64,000 nucleotides of DNA from positions 186,001-250,000 of the forward strand of contig CACADE010000002.1 in the NCBI GenBank assembly GCA_902531175.1. The letters run 5' to 3'. How positions within the stretch are numbered: the stretch's first letter is position 1; each line of letters starts with the position of its first letter. Under the pieces are notes generated by a model. The model saw nothing but the letters and a program-made list of their open reading frames with translations. It did no database searches and was not told where the DNA came from. The stretch is from an uncultured Pelagibacteraceae bacterium (lineage in GTDB: Bacteria > Pseudomonadota > Alphaproteobacteria > Pelagibacterales > Pelagibacteraceae). This document shows positions 53,864-64,000 of this stretch, in pieces. The position numbers and the translations under genes are program-made.

Positions 53864-54891
53864 TAGATAGCTTCCTCTAGTTTTTTAGATAATTCAGCAA
53901 TATTGTCCGGTGGCCAGTTTGGAATTTCCATTCCAAGATATAATGACATTCCAGTTAATACTTCTTTAATTTCATTTAATGATTTTCTACCAAAGTTAGG
54001 AGTTCTTAACATTTCACCTTCGGATTTTTGAACTAAATCACCAATATAAATAATATTGTCATTCTTTAAGCAATTCATCGATCTTACAGAAAGTTCTAGC
54101 TCATCTACTTTTCTTAATAAATTTTTATTAAATTCAGGTTCTGCTGGTTGCTCTTTAACAATCATTTCTTGAGGTTCGTCAAAATTTACAAACATACCTA
54201 ATTGATCTTGAAAAATTCTTGCTGAATAAGCTACAGCATCCTCTGCGGATATTGATCCATTTGTTTCAACTTCCATTGTTAATTTATCATAATCCAATGC
54301 TTTGCCTTCTCTTGCGGTACTTACTGAATAAGAAACCTTTTTCACTGGGCTATACAAAGAGTCTATTGCGATTAAACCTAGTGGTGGCTCCTCTGGTTTA
54401 TTCATTTCGGCTGAAATATAACCTTTTCCAGTACCAACAGTCATCTCCATGTGAAAATTTGTATTATCATCTAAATTACATATCACTAGATCAGGATTTA
54501 AAATTTCAATATCTGCAATTGGAGTTATATTTGATGCTTTAATTTCCCCAGGGCCTTTGGCATCTAAAATTAATTTTTTAGGTTCTTCTGATGAACTTTT
54601 TAAGGCAAGAGATTTTATATTTAGAACAATATCGGTAACGTCCTCTCTCACACCTTTTATAGAAGTAAATTCATGTAAAACGCCATCGATTTGTATAGCT
54701 GTTACAGCCGTTCCTCTTATGGATGAAAGGAGAATTCTTCTCAGTGAATTGCCAAGAGTCAAACCATAACCTTTTTCTAAAGGTTCAGCTGTTATTTTAG
54801 CATAAGATTTGTCATCACTTAATTGAACATCTAATTTTGTAGGCTTAATTAAAGATTTCCAATTTTTTGTATTTACTTCAGTTTGTTCCAT
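53863..54891 (-). CDS. rpoA: RNA polymerase alpha subunit
   Basis: [34 protein letters not shown]-terminal [12 protein letters not shown]. Confidence 0.98.
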   Translation of the reverse strand: MEQTEVNTKNWKSLIKPTKLDVQLSDDKSYAKITAEPLEKGYGLTLGNSLRRILLSSIRGTAVTAIQIDGVLHEFTSIKGVREDVTDIVLNIKSLALKSSSEEPKKLILDAKGPGEIKASNITPIADIEILNPDLVICNLDDNTNFHMEMTVGTGKGYISAEMNKPEEPPLGLIAIDSLYSPVKKVSYSVSTAREGKALDYDKLTMEVETNGSISAEDAVAYSARIFQDQLGMFVNFDEPQEMIVKEQPAEPEFNKNLLRKVDELELSVRSMNCLKNDNIIYIGDLVQKSEGEMLRTPNFGRKSLNEIKEVLTGMSLYLGMEIPNWPPDNIAELSKKLEEAI

Positions 54892-55329
54892 TTACACTCT
54901 CCTTTTCTTTGGTGGTCTTGTGCCATTATGGGGCATAGGTGTTGTATCTTTTATAGAAATTATTTTAAAACCTCTAGCTTGCAAAGCTCTCAATGCAGTT
55001 TCACGTCCTGATCCTGGACCTTTTACTTCAACAGATAAAACTTTCATTCCTACCTCTAATGCTTTAGCAGCTGCAGCATCAGCTGCAACTTGAGCTGCAT
55101 ATGGAGTAGATTTTCGCGACCCTTTAAATCCCTTTTGACCAGCTGATGCCCACGAAACTACATTTCCACTAGTATCAGCGATAGATACAATAGTATTATT
55201 AAATGTAGATTGAACATATGCTATTCCATTTAAAATATTCTTTTTTCCCTTTTTTTTCTTTGAATAAGAACTTTTTTTTGACTTAGTTTCTATTTTCTGA
55301 TCTTTATTTTCTGTTGCTTCTTTTTTCAT
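54892..55329 (-). CDS. rpsK: 30S ribosomal protein S11
   Basis: [40 protein letters not shown]. Confidence 0.98.
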   Translation of the reverse strand: MKKEATENKDQKIETKSKKSSYSKKKKGKKNILNGIAYVQSTFNNTIVSIADTSGNVVSWASAGQKGFKGSRKSTPYAAQVAADAAAAKALEVGMKVLSVEVKGPGSGRETALRALQARGFKIISIKDTTPMPHNGTRPPKKRRV

Positions 55330-55712
55330 TATTTTTTAAGTGGAGTTAATTTTTTACCCGCAATCGCAATTGCTTTTCCTTTTCTAGTCCTTGAATTACA
55401 TCTCGTTCTTTGACCTCTTACAGGAAGTTTTTTTCTATGCCTAGATCCTCTGTACGTAGCAAGATCAATTAATCTTTTTATACTTAATGATGTTTCTCTT
55501 CTCAAATCACCTTCAACAGTAAATTTTTGATCAATATACTCTCTAATTTTTAAAATTTGATCATCTGTCAACTCATTAACCCTTTTTGATTTTGGTATTT
55601 CTAATTCAGAACAAATTTGTTGAGAAAATTTATTCCCAATTCCATAAATATAGGTAAGTCCAACATGAACTAATTTATTTTGTGGAATGTTAACACCTGC
55701 AATACGAGCCAT
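55329..55712 (-). CDS. rpsM: 30S ribosomal protein S13
   Basis: [45 protein letters not shown]. Confidence 0.98.
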   Translation of the reverse strand: MARIAGVNIPQNKLVHVGLTYIYGIGNKFSQQICSELEIPKSKRVNELTDDQILKIREYIDQKFTVEGDLRRETSLSIKRLIDLATYRGSRHRKKLPVRGQRTRCNSRTRKGKAIAIAGKKLTPLKK

Positions 55713-55766
55713 AGTTTTGTGATAAATTGTGCCTTTTATATAATAAGATTAATCAAAGTCAATGTC

Positions 55767-56330
55767 TTAAACCTTCAGAAAAGCCTCTATTTTACTTGTT
55801 ATTTGATCAATTTCTAAAGTTCCATCAATTTCATGAAAATTAGAATTTTGAGAATAGTAATCTAATACTGGTTTAGTCGTTTCAATATAAGTATCATACC
55901 TTTTCAATATAGTATCTAAATCATCGTCAGATCTTTTTTCTAAAATTTTTCTTTTTTCAATTCTTTTTATTATAGTTTGTTTATCTACATTTAGAAAAAA
56001 GATATAATTAATCTTTTGATTTGAATTCGCTAATAATTCATCAAGATTTTTAGCTTGATCTAAAGATCTAGGATAACCATCAAATATTAATTTTTCTTTT
56101 TTATTAGGATCAAAAACATGATTTTTTAAAAGGTTATTAACAATCTCATCACTAACAAATTTTCCTTCATTCATATTACTTATTATTTTTTTTCCTATAT
56201 CTGAATCTTTTTTAATTTCTTCTCTTAAAATGTCACCTGTAGAAATTTGATATCCATTTAATTTTTTTACTAAATATTTAGCTTGAGTGCCTTTCCCAGC
56301 TCCAGGAGGACCAAACAAAATGATATTCAC
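55767..56330 (-). CDS. adk: adenylate kinase (short LID form)
   Basis: NIILFGPPGAGKGTQAKYL, FDGYPRSLDQA; no long LID insertion. Confidence 0.96.
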   Translation of the reverse strand: MNIILFGPPGAGKGTQAKYLVKKLNGYQISTGDILREEIKKDSDIGKKIISNMNEGKFVSDEIVNNLLKNHVFDPNKKEKLIFDGYPRSLDQAKNLDELLANSNQKINYIFFLNVDKQTIIKRIEKRKILEKRSDDDLDTILKRYDTYIETTKPVLDYYSQNSNFHEIDGTLEIDQITSKIEAFLKV

Positions 56331-57611
56331 TTATCTACCAAATTTTGTTTTTTTAATAAGTTGCTCATATTGAGAGCTCATCATCCTAGTCTGAATTTGT
56401 GTAACAGTGTCAATTGCAACAACGACAACGATTAGAACTGAGGCACCACCTAAATAAAATGGAATAGGATAATTAGCAATTAAAAATTCTGGCATCAAAC
56501 AAACTAGCGCAAGATATAATGCACCGATTGTTGTCAGTCTCGTCAATATAGTATCAATATAAAGAGCAGTACTTTCTCCAGGTCTTATTCCTGGAATGAA
56601 ACCACCATATTTTCTTAAATTTTCAGCTGTCTCCGTTGGATTAAAAGTTATCGAGGTATAAAAAAAGGTAAAAAATATTATACCTGATGCATATAACAAC
56701 ATATACAAAGGTTGTCCTTGAGAAAAATAGGATGAAATATTTAAAAATGTTTCATTTTGCGAAACATTAAAATTTGAAAAAGTGACTGGTAATAATAATA
56801 AAGCTGAAGCAAAAATTGCTGGTATTACACCAGCTGAATTAATTTTTAAAGGTAAATGTGAAGAGTCTCCACCATACATTTTGTTTCCCATTTGTCTCTT
56901 AGGATAATTTATAAGAATTTTTCTTAATGCTCTTTCCATGAAAACAATAAATATTATAGTTGCAATAAGTAATATAAATATAAAAATTATCATTACAGTT
57001 GAAATTGCACCTGTTCTTCCTAATTCAAAAGTGGTTACCAAAGCTCTTGGAATTTCAGCAACTATACCCGAAAAAATAATTAATGAAATACCATTACCAA
57101 TTCCTCTTTGTGTAATTTGTTCACCAAGCCACATCAAAAATATAGTCCCAGCTACTATTGTAGTAACTGTTGAAACTTTAAAAAATACTCCAGGATTAAT
57201 AACTAAATTTGCGGACGACTCTAAACCAACTGCCAATCCATATCCTTGTATGGTTGCAAGTAAAACAGTTCCATATCTAGTTATTTGAGTAATTTTTTGT
57301 CTTCCTATTTCACCTTGAGCCTTTAGATTTTTAAAATATTCTGAAACACCTGTGAGTAACTGGACAATAATTGAAGATGATATATAGGGCATTATTCCAA
57401 GAGCAAATATTGCCATTCTGCTTACAGCCCCGCCAGCAAAAACATTAAACATGCCTAACAATCCTTTTTGATTTCCTTCCATCATTATTTGAAGTTGCTC
57501 AGGGTCAATTCCTGGAAGAGGAACAAAGGTTCCTAATCTATAAACAGCAAGAATAAAAAGTGTAAATAGTATTCTATTTCTTAAGTCGTTAGATTGTGTT
57601 GAGGAGCTCAT
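56331..57611 (-). CDS. secY: preprotein translocase subunit SecY
   Basis: LGTFVPLPGIDPEQL, GIMPYISSSIIVQLL, GGFIPGIRPGEST. Confidence 0.98.
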   Translation of the reverse strand: MSSSTQSNDLRNRILFTLFILAVYRLGTFVPLPGIDPEQLQIMMEGNQKGLLGMFNVFAGGAVSRMAIFALGIMPYISSSIIVQLLTGVSEYFKNLKAQGEIGRQKITQITRYGTVLLATIQGYGLAVGLESSANLVINPGVFFKVSTVTTIVAGTIFLMWLGEQITQRGIGNGISLIIFSGIVAEIPRALVTTFELGRTGAISTVMIIFIFILLIATIIFIVFMERALRKILINYPKRQMGNKMYGGDSSHLPLKINSAGVIPAIFASALLLLPVTFSNFNVSQNETFLNISSYFSQGQPLYMLLYASGIIFFTFFYTSITFNPTETAENLRKYGGFIPGIRPGESTALYIDTILTRLTTIGALYLALVCLMPEFLIANYPIPFYLGGASVLIVVVVAIDTVTQIQTRMMSSQYEQLIKKTKFGR

Positions 57612-58072
57612 TATTTAGATTGATTTTTAACTGTGATTTGTCCACCAGCTTTTTCAATTTTCTCTTGAGCAGTTTTAGAAAAATAATCTGCCACAATATC
57701 AATTTTTGAATTAAAATTACCATTTGATAAAACTTTAAATTTGTTGATTGATTTTCTTAATAATTTTGTTTTTTTTAATGCATTGATGTCTATTTTCTCA
57801 TCTACCATTATTTTTTTACTATCAATAAAGTTTTGTAGATCGCCTAAGTTTATTACAGCTACATCATTTTTGTTTAAAGGTTTAAAGCCTCTTTTGGGCA
57901 GTCTTCTATATAATGGCATTTGACCACCTTCAAAACTTTTTATAGCTACTCCTGATCTTGATTTTTGACCTTTTACACCTCTTCCAGAGGTTTTACCTTT
58001 ACCAGATCCTATTCCTCTTCCTACTCGAATTTTTTTTGTTTTAAGATTAGTTAATGTATTTAATGATGTCAT
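57611..58072 (-). CDS. rplO: 50S ribosomal protein L15
   Basis: RVGRGIGSGKGKTSGRGVKGQKSRSG. Confidence 0.97.
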   Translation of the reverse strand: MTSLNTLTNLKTKKIRVGRGIGSGKGKTSGRGVKGQKSRSGVAIKSFEGGQMPLYRRLPKRGFKPLNKNDVAVINLGDLQNFIDSKKIMVDEKIDINALKKTKLLRKSINKFKVLSNGNFNSKIDIVADYFSKTAQEKIEKAGGQITVKNQSK

Positions 58073-58572
58073 TATCCTCTTTTCTCAATTATCTCAGATA
58101 TTTTTTTATTTCTTAAATTAGAAATATTTTTTGGTGAATTTTGTTTTGATAAAGCTTTTATACATGCTCTAATTACATTGTGGGGGTTTGCAGTACCTAA
58201 AGACTTAGCAACAATATCTTTTATGCCTAGCACTTCACAAACAGCTCTTACTGGACCTCCAGCTATAATGCCTGTTCCTTTGGGTGCTGATCTTAATTTA
58301 ATTTTTCCAGCACCGTCTTTGCCGTAAATGTCATGATGAATTGTCCTCCCATCTCTTAGTGGTATTTGAATCAATTTTCTTCTAGCTAGTTCATTTGCTT
58401 TTTTTATTGCATCTGGAACTTGTTTTGCTTTTGCATGCGCGATACCAATTTTCCCATTCTGATTACCAACTACTACTAACGCAGAAAATCCAAATCTTCT
58501 TCCGCCTTTGACAACTTTAGTTATTCTGTTTATATGAACTAATTTTTCAACAAATTCTGAGTTTTTTTCCAT
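58072..58572 (-). CDS. rpsE: 30S ribosomal protein S5
   Basis: [30 protein letters not shown]. Confidence 0.98.
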   Translation of the reverse strand: MEKNSEFVEKLVHINRITKVVKGGRRFGFSALVVVGNQNGKIGIAHAKAKQVPDAIKKANELARRKLIQIPLRDGRTIHHDIYGKDGAGKIKLRSAPKGTGIIAGGPVRAVCEVLGIKDIVAKSLGTANPHNVIRACIKALSKQNSPKNISNLRNKKISEIIEKRG

Positions 58573-58575
58573 ATT

Positions 58576-58926
58576 TTAAAATTCCATTCCATTTTTTCGT
58601 AAAGTTTCAGCAAAAATTTTAACTCTTCCATGATATTTATAAATACCCCTATCAAAGTAAATTTTTTTAATATTTTTTTCAGTTGCTTTTTTTGCGAGCA
58701 TTTCAGCTACAATTGTCGACAATTCAGATTTATTTTTTTTTTGTCCTTTAATTCCCTTATCAATTGATGAAGCAGAAACTAAAGTTATATTCTTCGCATC
58801 ATCAATTATTTGTGCGCTTATATTTTTTGCAGATCTTGAAACACTCAACCTATATCTATCTTTTGAAACGTCTTTAAGTTTTTTTCTTATTCTAAATCTT
58901 TTTCTTTCAACAGTATTTAATTTCAT
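58576..58926 (-). CDS. rplR: 50S ribosomal protein L18
   Basis: [39 protein letters not shown]. Confidence 0.96.
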   Translation of the reverse strand: MKLNTVERKRFRIRKKLKDVSKDRYRLSVSRSAKNISAQIIDDAKNITLVSASSIDKGIKGQKKNKSELSTIVAEMLAKKATEKNIKKIYFDRGIYKYHGRVKIFAETLRKNGMEF

Positions 58927-59465
58927 TATTTTTTCTTACCTTCTTTTCTCAAAATATATTGACCTTTTTCTTTTATCCCTTTTCCTTTATATGGTTCAGG
59001 GGGTCTAATACTTTTAATTTGTGATGCAACCATACCAACTTGTTGTTTATTTGTGCCACTTATTTTTAATGTTGTTTGTTTTTCAACAGCAATTTTAATG
59101 CCGTCGGGGATGTTGTAATTAATGTCATGACTAAATCCTAGTTGCATATTCAGAACATTGCCTTTTAGAGCAGCTCTGAAACCAACTCCTGTAAGTTCAA
59201 GAATTTTTTCATAACCACTACTTGCACCAATAATAGCATTATTAAGTAAACTTCTGTTCATACCCCACAATCTTTTAGACGTATCATCGAGTTTTTTAGG
59301 TTTTATTGATACATCTTTGCCTTCTGTGATATTAAGTTCAAACATTTCAAGATCCAATTTGATTGATTGTTTGCCTAGGGGTCCCTCAACATTCACAATA
59401 TTTCCAGATAGTAAAACTTTAACTTTTTCTGGAATTGGTATATTTATTTTTCCTATTTTAGACAT
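58926..59465 (-). CDS. rplF: 50S ribosomal protein L6
   Basis: [29 protein letters not shown]. Confidence 0.97.
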   Translation of the reverse strand: MSKIGKINIPIPEKVKVLLSGNIVNVEGPLGKQSIKLDLEMFELNITEGKDVSIKPKKLDDTSKRLWGMNRSLLNNAIIGASSGYEKILELTGVGFRAALKGNVLNMQLGFSHDINYNIPDGIKIAVEKQTTLKISGTNKQQVGMVASQIKSIRPPEPYKGKGIKEKGQYILRKEGKKK

Positions 59466-59857
59466 TAAAATACCTTACAAATTATTTCACCACCAAGTTT
59501 TTTCTTTCTTGCATCGATATCAGTCATTACACCTTCTGGTGTAGATATAATTGCAATACCAAGTCCATTATTAATTTTTGGTAGACTGCTTGCGCTAGAA
59601 AAAATTCTTCTACCTGGCTTGGATATTCTTTCAATAGTATTTATAACTGGATTTCCCGAGTTATATTTTAAATTTATCTCAATTGAGGGTTTTTTTTCAT
59701 CATTAATTTTGTAATCAATGATATAACCTTCAGACTTTAGTACATCAGCTATTTTAGCTTTAAATTTTGATGATGGTAATGATACCTTGCTGTGATTTCT
59801 TACTTGAGCATTTTTAATTCTTGCTAACATATCACCTATTGGATCGCTTAAACTCAT
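59465..59857 (-). CDS. rpsH: 30S ribosomal protein S8
   Basis: MSLSDPIGDMLARIKNAQ; GLGIAIISTPEGVMTDIDARKKKLGGEIIC. Confidence 0.97.
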   Translation of the reverse strand: MSLSDPIGDMLARIKNAQVRNHSKVSLPSSKFKAKIADVLKSEGYIIDYKINDEKKPSIEINLKYNSGNPVINTIERISKPGRRIFSSASSLPKINNGLGIAIISTPEGVMTDIDARKKKLGGEIICKVF

Positions 59858-59867
59858 ATTTTCCTTT

Positions 59868-60173
59868 CTACCAACTCGATTTTACCATTCCAGGAATTTT
59901 GCCCTCTAAACCAAGTTGCCTTAGGGCTATTCTTGAAATTTTTAGTTTTCTGTAAACACCGTGAGGTCTACCTGTAATTTGACATCTATTCATAACTCTA
60001 ACTTTTGCAGAATTTCGTGGTAATTTTGATAATTTTTGCTGAGCTTTAAATCTTTCTTCTAAAGATAATTTTTTGTCCATTATTATTTTTTTTAACTTCA
60101 ATCTTTTCTTATAAAATTTGTCTGACAATTTTATTCTTTTGTTATTCTTATTTATTGCACTCATTTTAGCCAT
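59868..60173 (-). CDS. rpsN: 30S ribosomal protein S14
   Basis: [25 protein letters not shown]. Confidence 0.97.
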   Translation of the reverse strand: MAKMSAINKNNKRIKLSDKFYKKRLKLKKIIMDKKLSLEERFKAQQKLSKLPRNSAKVRVMNRCQITGRPHGVYRKLKISRIALRQLGLEGKIPGMVKSSW

Positions 60174-60727
60174 TAATTGCTCCTTTTTTCTCTAAATGGA
60201 AAATTTAAATGTTTTAATAATTCAAAACTGTGTTCTACTTTTTGAGATTTAATAGCTATTGTAATGTCTAAGCCTCTAATTTTGTCAACTTTATCAAAAT
60301 TTACCTCTGGAAATATGATATGTTCTTTAATACCAAAAGTATAATTTCCAAATTTGTCAAAACCGTTCGGACTTAATCCTCTAAAATCTTTTATTCTTGG
60401 TAATGCAATATTTGTTAATCTATCAATAAATTCATACATCTTATTTTTTCTTAATGTTACCTTTAAACCTGAATTGGTATTTTTTCTGGTTTTAAAATTT
60501 GCAATCGATTTTTTGAATTTAGTTACTACAGGCATTTGACCCGTAATGTTTGCTAGATCTTCTTGACAGGATTTCAAAATTTTTTGGTCATTTCCATCAA
60601 GACCTAAACCCATATTTAAAACAATTTTTTGTATTCTTGGACCCATATATAAATTTTTATAACCAAACTTTTCTTTTAATATTGGCTCAATATCCTTGGT
60701 TATGGTTAGTTTTAATCTAGGTGTCAT
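60173..60727 (-). CDS. rplE: 50S ribosomal protein L5
   Basis: [28 protein letters not shown]. Confidence 0.97.
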   Translation of the reverse strand: MTPRLKLTITKDIEPILKEKFGYKNLYMGPRIQKIVLNMGLGLDGNDQKILKSCQEDLANITGQMPVVTKFKKSIANFKTRKNTNSGLKVTLRKNKMYEFIDRLTNIALPRIKDFRGLSPNGFDKFGNYTFGIKEHIIFPEVNFDKVDKIRGLDITIAIKSQKVEHSFELLKHLNFPFREKRSN

Positions 60728-60966
60728 TATTTTTTAGCCTCATTTTTATTTTTTGAATCAAAGATTGCTAAATTGGAGAGGTGCACAAAGTTTTCTTTTG
60801 AAACTATACCACCTTTCTTTTCTTTCGTAGTTTTCACATGTTTTTTTACCATGTTAATGCCTTTAATTTTTGCTCTATTATTTTTTCTATCAATTTCAAT
60901 GACGTCACCATCTTTATTTTTATCCTTACCAGTCAATATTTTCACTTTAATACCTTTTTTAATCAT
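60727..60966 (-). CDS. rplX: 50S ribosomal protein L24 (short, 79 aa)
   Basis: [23 protein letters not shown] motif; L14-L24-L5 order. Confidence 0.93.
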   Translation of the reverse strand: MIKKGIKVKILTGKDKNKDGDVIEIDRKNNRAKIKGINMVKKHVKTTKEKKGGIVSKENFVHLSNLAIFDSKNKNEAKK

Positions 60967-61334
60967 TATAATACCTCTGGTGCCAACGAAATTATTTTCA
61001 TTTGCCCTCTATTTCTTAATTCTCTTGTAACTGGCCCAAAAATTCTAGTGCCAATTGGTTCGCCTTTATCGTCTGTTAAAACAGCTGCATTGTTATCAAA
61101 TCTTAATTTTGATCCATCATTCCTATGAATGCCTTTTTTTACTCTCACTACAACAGCTTTATGAACTGCGCCTTTTTTTACTTTACCTTTTGGTATAGCT
61201 TCTTTAACTGCAACTACTATTGTATCTCCAATACTAGCATATCTCCTTTTGGATCCGCCTAAAACTTTAATACATTCAATTTTTTTTGCTCCTGTGTTAT
61301 CAGCAACATATAATTCAGTCTGAACTTGTATCAT
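60966..61334 (-). CDS. rplN: 50S ribosomal protein L14
   Basis: [37 protein letters not shown]. Confidence 0.98.
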   Translation of the reverse strand: MIQVQTELYVADNTGAKKIECIKVLGGSKRRYASIGDTIVVAVKEAIPKGKVKKGAVHKAVVVRVKKGIHRNDGSKLRFDNNAAVLTDDKGEPIGTRIFGPVTRELRNRGQMKIISLAPEVL

Positions 61335-61567
61335 TTTGTCTCTCCAATAACCTGAAATTTTTTTAATTTAGAAAACGGTTTACATTCTTGAATTAAAACT
61401 TTATCTCCATTTTTGAATTTATTTTCTTCATCATGCACGTTATATTTTTTTCTAGCTTTTATTATTTTTTTTAAAACTGGGTGTTGATATTTTCTCTCAA
61501 CTAAAACAGTAATCGTTTTGTTAGGTTTATCACTAACTACTATTCCATTTAATATTTTTTTAGGCAT
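61331..61567 (-). CDS. rpsQ: 30S ribosomal protein S17
   Basis: [28 protein letters not shown]. Confidence 0.96.
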   Translation of the reverse strand: MPKKILNGIVVSDKPNKTITVLVERKYQHPVLKKIIKARKKYNVHDEENKFKNGDKVLIQECKPFSKLKKFQVIGETK

Positions 61568-61748
61568 CTTTTCTCACCATTAAAGTTTTTAGTCTAGCTA
61601 TATTTCTTTTTGTTTCACTTATTTTAGCTGGACTCTTTATCTGACCATTAATCTTTTGAAATCTAAAGTTAAAAAGGTCTTTTTTCAATTTATCAATATC
61701 TTTAAGTGCTTGATCTTTAGATAATTTTTTTATTTCACTTTTTTTCAT
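61560..61748 (-). CDS. rpmC: 50S ribosomal protein L29
   Basis: LKKDLFNFRFQKINGQIKSPAKISETKRNIARLKT. Confidence 0.95.
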   Translation of the reverse strand: MKKSEIKKLSKDQALKDIDKLKKDLFNFRFQKINGQIKSPAKISETKRNIARLKTLMVRKDA

Positions 61749-62156
61749 TTAAATTCTCTTTATAAATTTACATTTAATAGGAAGTTTTGCTGATGCTTTA
61801 TATAAAGCTTCCTTAGCAATATCCTCTGTCACTCCGTCTACTTCAAATAAAATTCTACCAGGTTTCACTCTACAAGCCCAATACTCTGGAGAACCCTTTC
61901 CTTTACCCATTCTGACTTCTGTTGGTTTCTTTGAAACAGGAATATTTGGGAACATTCTTGTCCAAACTCTACCTTGTCTTTTCATATGTCTCGTTAGGGC
62001 AACTCTAGCGGCTTCTATCTGTCTAGATATTATCCTCTCTGGTTGAATAGCTTTTAAACCATAAGCTCCATAATTCATAATATTACATCTTGAAGCATTT
62101 CCATGAATTCTTCCTTTATGAGCCTTTCTAAACTTAGTTCTTGTTGGTTGTAACAT
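61749..62156 (-). CDS. rplP: 50S ribosomal protein L16
   Basis: [36 protein letters not shown]. Confidence 0.98.
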   Translation of the reverse strand: MLQPTRTKFRKAHKGRIHGNASRCNIMNYGAYGLKAIQPERIISRQIEAARVALTRHMKRQGRVWTRMFPNIPVSKKPTEVRMGKGKGSPEYWACRVKPGRILFEVDGVTEDIAKEALYKASAKLPIKCKFIKRI

Positions 62157-62158
62157 CT

Positions 62159-62818
62159 TTAAGCTTTGTTCCTTTCTTGACTAAATTCTTTGGTAAATAT
62201 TTCACCTTTATAAATCCAAACTTTTATTCCAATTATTCCATACGTTGTTAGTGCTTCAGCTTCAGCATAATCAATATCGGCTCTTAAAGTGTGTGATGGG
62301 ATGCTTCCATCTCTTAACCATTCGGTTCTTGCTATTTCATTTCCACCAAGTCTGCCACTACATGAAACCTTTATCCCTTTTGCGCCTAATCTAAGAGCTG
62401 ATTGCATAGCTCTTTTCATGGCTCTTCTATATGAAACTCTTTTAACTAACTGTTGAGCGATATTTTCAGCAACGAGAAATGAATTTGTCTCGGGTTTTTT
62501 TACTTCTTTAATATTTAATACTATTTCGTTAGCACTTAAATTAGAAAGTTTCCCTTTAATTTTTTCAATATCTGTTCCCTTTTTACCAATAACAAAGCCT
62601 GGCCTTGATGTGTAAATTGTTACAAAACATTTTTTTGCTGATCTTTCTATCATTACTTTCGAAACACCAGAATTGATTACGTTCTTTTTAATAAACTCTC
62701 TAATTCTAAAATCTTCAATTAGATAATTTCCAAAATCCTGTTTTTTTGCATACCATACAGAATCCCAACCTCTGTTTATTCCTAATCTCAAACCAACTGG
62801 ATTAACTTTTTGTCCCAT
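62159..62818 (-). CDS. rpsC: 30S ribosomal protein S3
   Basis: [26 protein letters not shown]-domain [15 protein letters not shown]. Confidence 0.98.
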   Translation of the reverse strand: MGQKVNPVGLRLGINRGWDSVWYAKKQDFGNYLIEDFRIREFIKKNVINSGVSKVMIERSAKKCFVTIYTSRPGFVIGKKGTDIEKIKGKLSNLSANEIVLNIKEVKKPETNSFLVAENIAQQLVKRVSYRRAMKRAMQSALRLGAKGIKVSCSGRLGGNEIARTEWLRDGSIPSHTLRADIDYAEAEALTTYGIIGIKVWIYKGEIFTKEFSQERNKA

Positions 62819-63197
62819 GCTCTTTCTCTTTTTGTTTCATTTGTTCACTCAAAATTATTGTTACATTTGAGTAAGGTTTCATAATTTCTGCTGCTCGTCC
62901 TTTTGCCCTGGGTCTAAATCTTTTCATTATTACCTGTTTTCCACAGTATGCTTCTTTGACAAATAAATTATCAATATCATATTGAAAATTGTTTTCAGCA
63001 TTGGCAACAGCTGATGAAATTGTTTTCTTAACATCTTTTGAGATTCTTTTTTCTGAGAAAGATAAATCTCTAATTGCTATCTCAACTTTTTTGCCTACAA
63101 TTGACTTCAAAATTGGTTTTAATTTTCTCACACTTGATCTAACGTTTTTATTTATTGATCTTACCTGTTTTAAGTCTATATCTTTCTTTTTATTCAT
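62802..63197 (-). CDS. rplV: 50S ribosomal protein L22
   Basis: [24 protein letters not shown]. Confidence 0.95.
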   Translation of the reverse strand: MNKKKDIDLKQVRSINKNVRSSVRKLKPILKSIVGKKVEIAIRDLSFSEKRISKDVKKTISSAVANAENNFQYDIDNLFVKEAYCGKQVIMKRFRPRAKGRAAEIMKPYSNVTIILSEQMKQKEKEHGTKS

Positions 63198-63199
63198 AT

Positions 63200-63508
63200 T
63201 TATTTCTTGTCAGCTCCTTTAGCGCCACCTTCTACTTTGGCCTTTTTGTCAGCAGGTGTATGACCAAAAAATTGTCTTGTTGGAGCAAATTCTCCAAATT
63301 TATGACCTACCATATCTTCAGATACTGTTATTGGAATAAATTTTTTACCGTTATATATTAAAAAACTTAATCCAACAAAGTCGGGTATTATTGTAGACTT
63401 TCTTGACCAAGTTTTAATAGGTTTTTTATTAGGATCATTCTTAATCTTTTCTGCTTTCTTGATTAAACTCTCTTCAACAAATGGTCCTTTCCAAACAGAT
63501 CTTGCCAT
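63200..63508 (-). CDS. rpsS: 30S ribosomal protein S19
   Basis: [45 protein letters not shown]. Confidence 0.98.
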   Translation of the reverse strand: MARSVWKGPFVEESLIKKAEKIKNDPNKKPIKTWSRKSTIIPDFVGLSFLIYNGKKFIPITVSEDMVGHKFGEFAPTRQFFGHTPADKKAKVEGGAKGADKK

Positions 63509-63511
63509 AAT

Positions 63512-64000
63512 TTAAGCTCTCTTCTTCTTTCTTCTTCTAATAATAAATTTATCAGTTCTCTTATTATCCCTAGTTTTCAAACCTTTGGCTGATTGTCCAG
63601 TTGGAGACACTGGATGTCTTCCTCCAGCAGATTTTCCTTCACCTCCTCCATGTGGGTGATCTACAGGGTTTTTAACAACTCCTCTGGTATGTGGTCTTCT
63701 TCCCAACCATCTTGACCTACCAGCTTTACCAATTTTAATATTTTTTTGATCAGGATTAGATAAAACTCCAATTGTTGCTAAAGCTCTTGAGTCTATTTTT
63801 CTTACTTCGCCTGATATCATTTTTATAATTGAATAATTTCCGTCAATTCCAGAAATTGTTACAGATGAACCTGCTGCTCTAGCAATTTTTCCACCTGCGC
63901 CCGGTTGAATTTCAACATTATGTATATCAATACCGACTGGAATATCTTGTAATGGTAAGCAATTACCAATTTTAATTTCAGATGAAGAACCATTTTGTAC
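63512..64000 (-). CDS. rplB: 50S ribosomal protein L2, 5' end cut by window edge
   Basis: Frame stays open to 64000 (hand translation GNCLPLQDIPVGIDIHNVEIQPGAGGKIARAAGSSVTI); C-terminal NPVDHPHGGGEGKSAGGRHPVSPTGQSAKG. Confidence 0.97.
   Translation of the reverse strand, partial: VQNGSSSEIKIGNCLPLQDIPVGIDIHNVEIQPGAGGKIARAAGSSVTISGIDGNYSIIKMISGEVRKIDSRALATIGVLSNPDQKNIKIGKAGRSRWLGRRPHTRGVVKNPVDHPHGGGEGKSAGGRHPVSPTGQSAKGLKTRDNKRTDKFIIRRRKKKRA

Noticed and set aside
54219-54542. 107-aa plus-strand ORF opposite rpoA
   Set aside because: Antisense to rpoA; composition artefact.
56938-57288. 116-aa plus-strand ORF opposite secY
   Set aside because: Antisense shadow of hydrophobic SecY codons.
60773-61128. 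Two overlapping plus-strand hydrophobic ORFs opposite rplX/rplN
   Set aside because: Reverse complement of Lys-rich codons gives Phe/Leu-rich peptides; not genes.
1-64000. CRISPR arrays, insertion sequences, prophage or defence islands
   Set aside because: No regularly spaced repeats, transposase or integrase ORFs found on reading; nearly all space is core coding sequence.

Overview
AT-rich, gene-dense bacterial chromosome segment. Gene order and protein sequences look alphaproteobacterial and strongly SAR11/Pelagibacter-like (inference from recognition, no database search). Most of the window is core genome: the S10-spc-alpha ribosomal protein cluster, riboflavin/nusB/thiL operon, rel-pyrE-pdxJ-acpS-lepB-rnc-recO, gatCAB, pyrBC-plsY-topA, and a heterotetrameric sarcosine oxidase operon (soxBDAG). 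One tRNA-Ser(GCU) is present. I saw no CRISPR array, prophage, transposon or recognisable defence system. Points most worth a second look: (1) galU is split by a frame change exactly at an in-phase A_AAA_AAA heptamer followed by a small hairpin, and a -1 shift restores the expected protein; (2) several classical operons appear to have lost single genes cleanly (fabH, era, rpoZ, dprA, rpmD/L30), leaving 1-4 nt gene junctions; (3) a dihydroorotase homologue lacks the HxH metal motif, and RibBA has a degenerate GTP cyclohydrolase II half; (4) a short Rel/SpoT lacks the region between TGS and ACT; (5) a secreted polysaccharide-lyase-like gene sits directly behind the ribosomal operon; (6) two divergent genes share a CATG start-codon palindrome; (7) a 35-nt dyad lies directly upstream of soxB.
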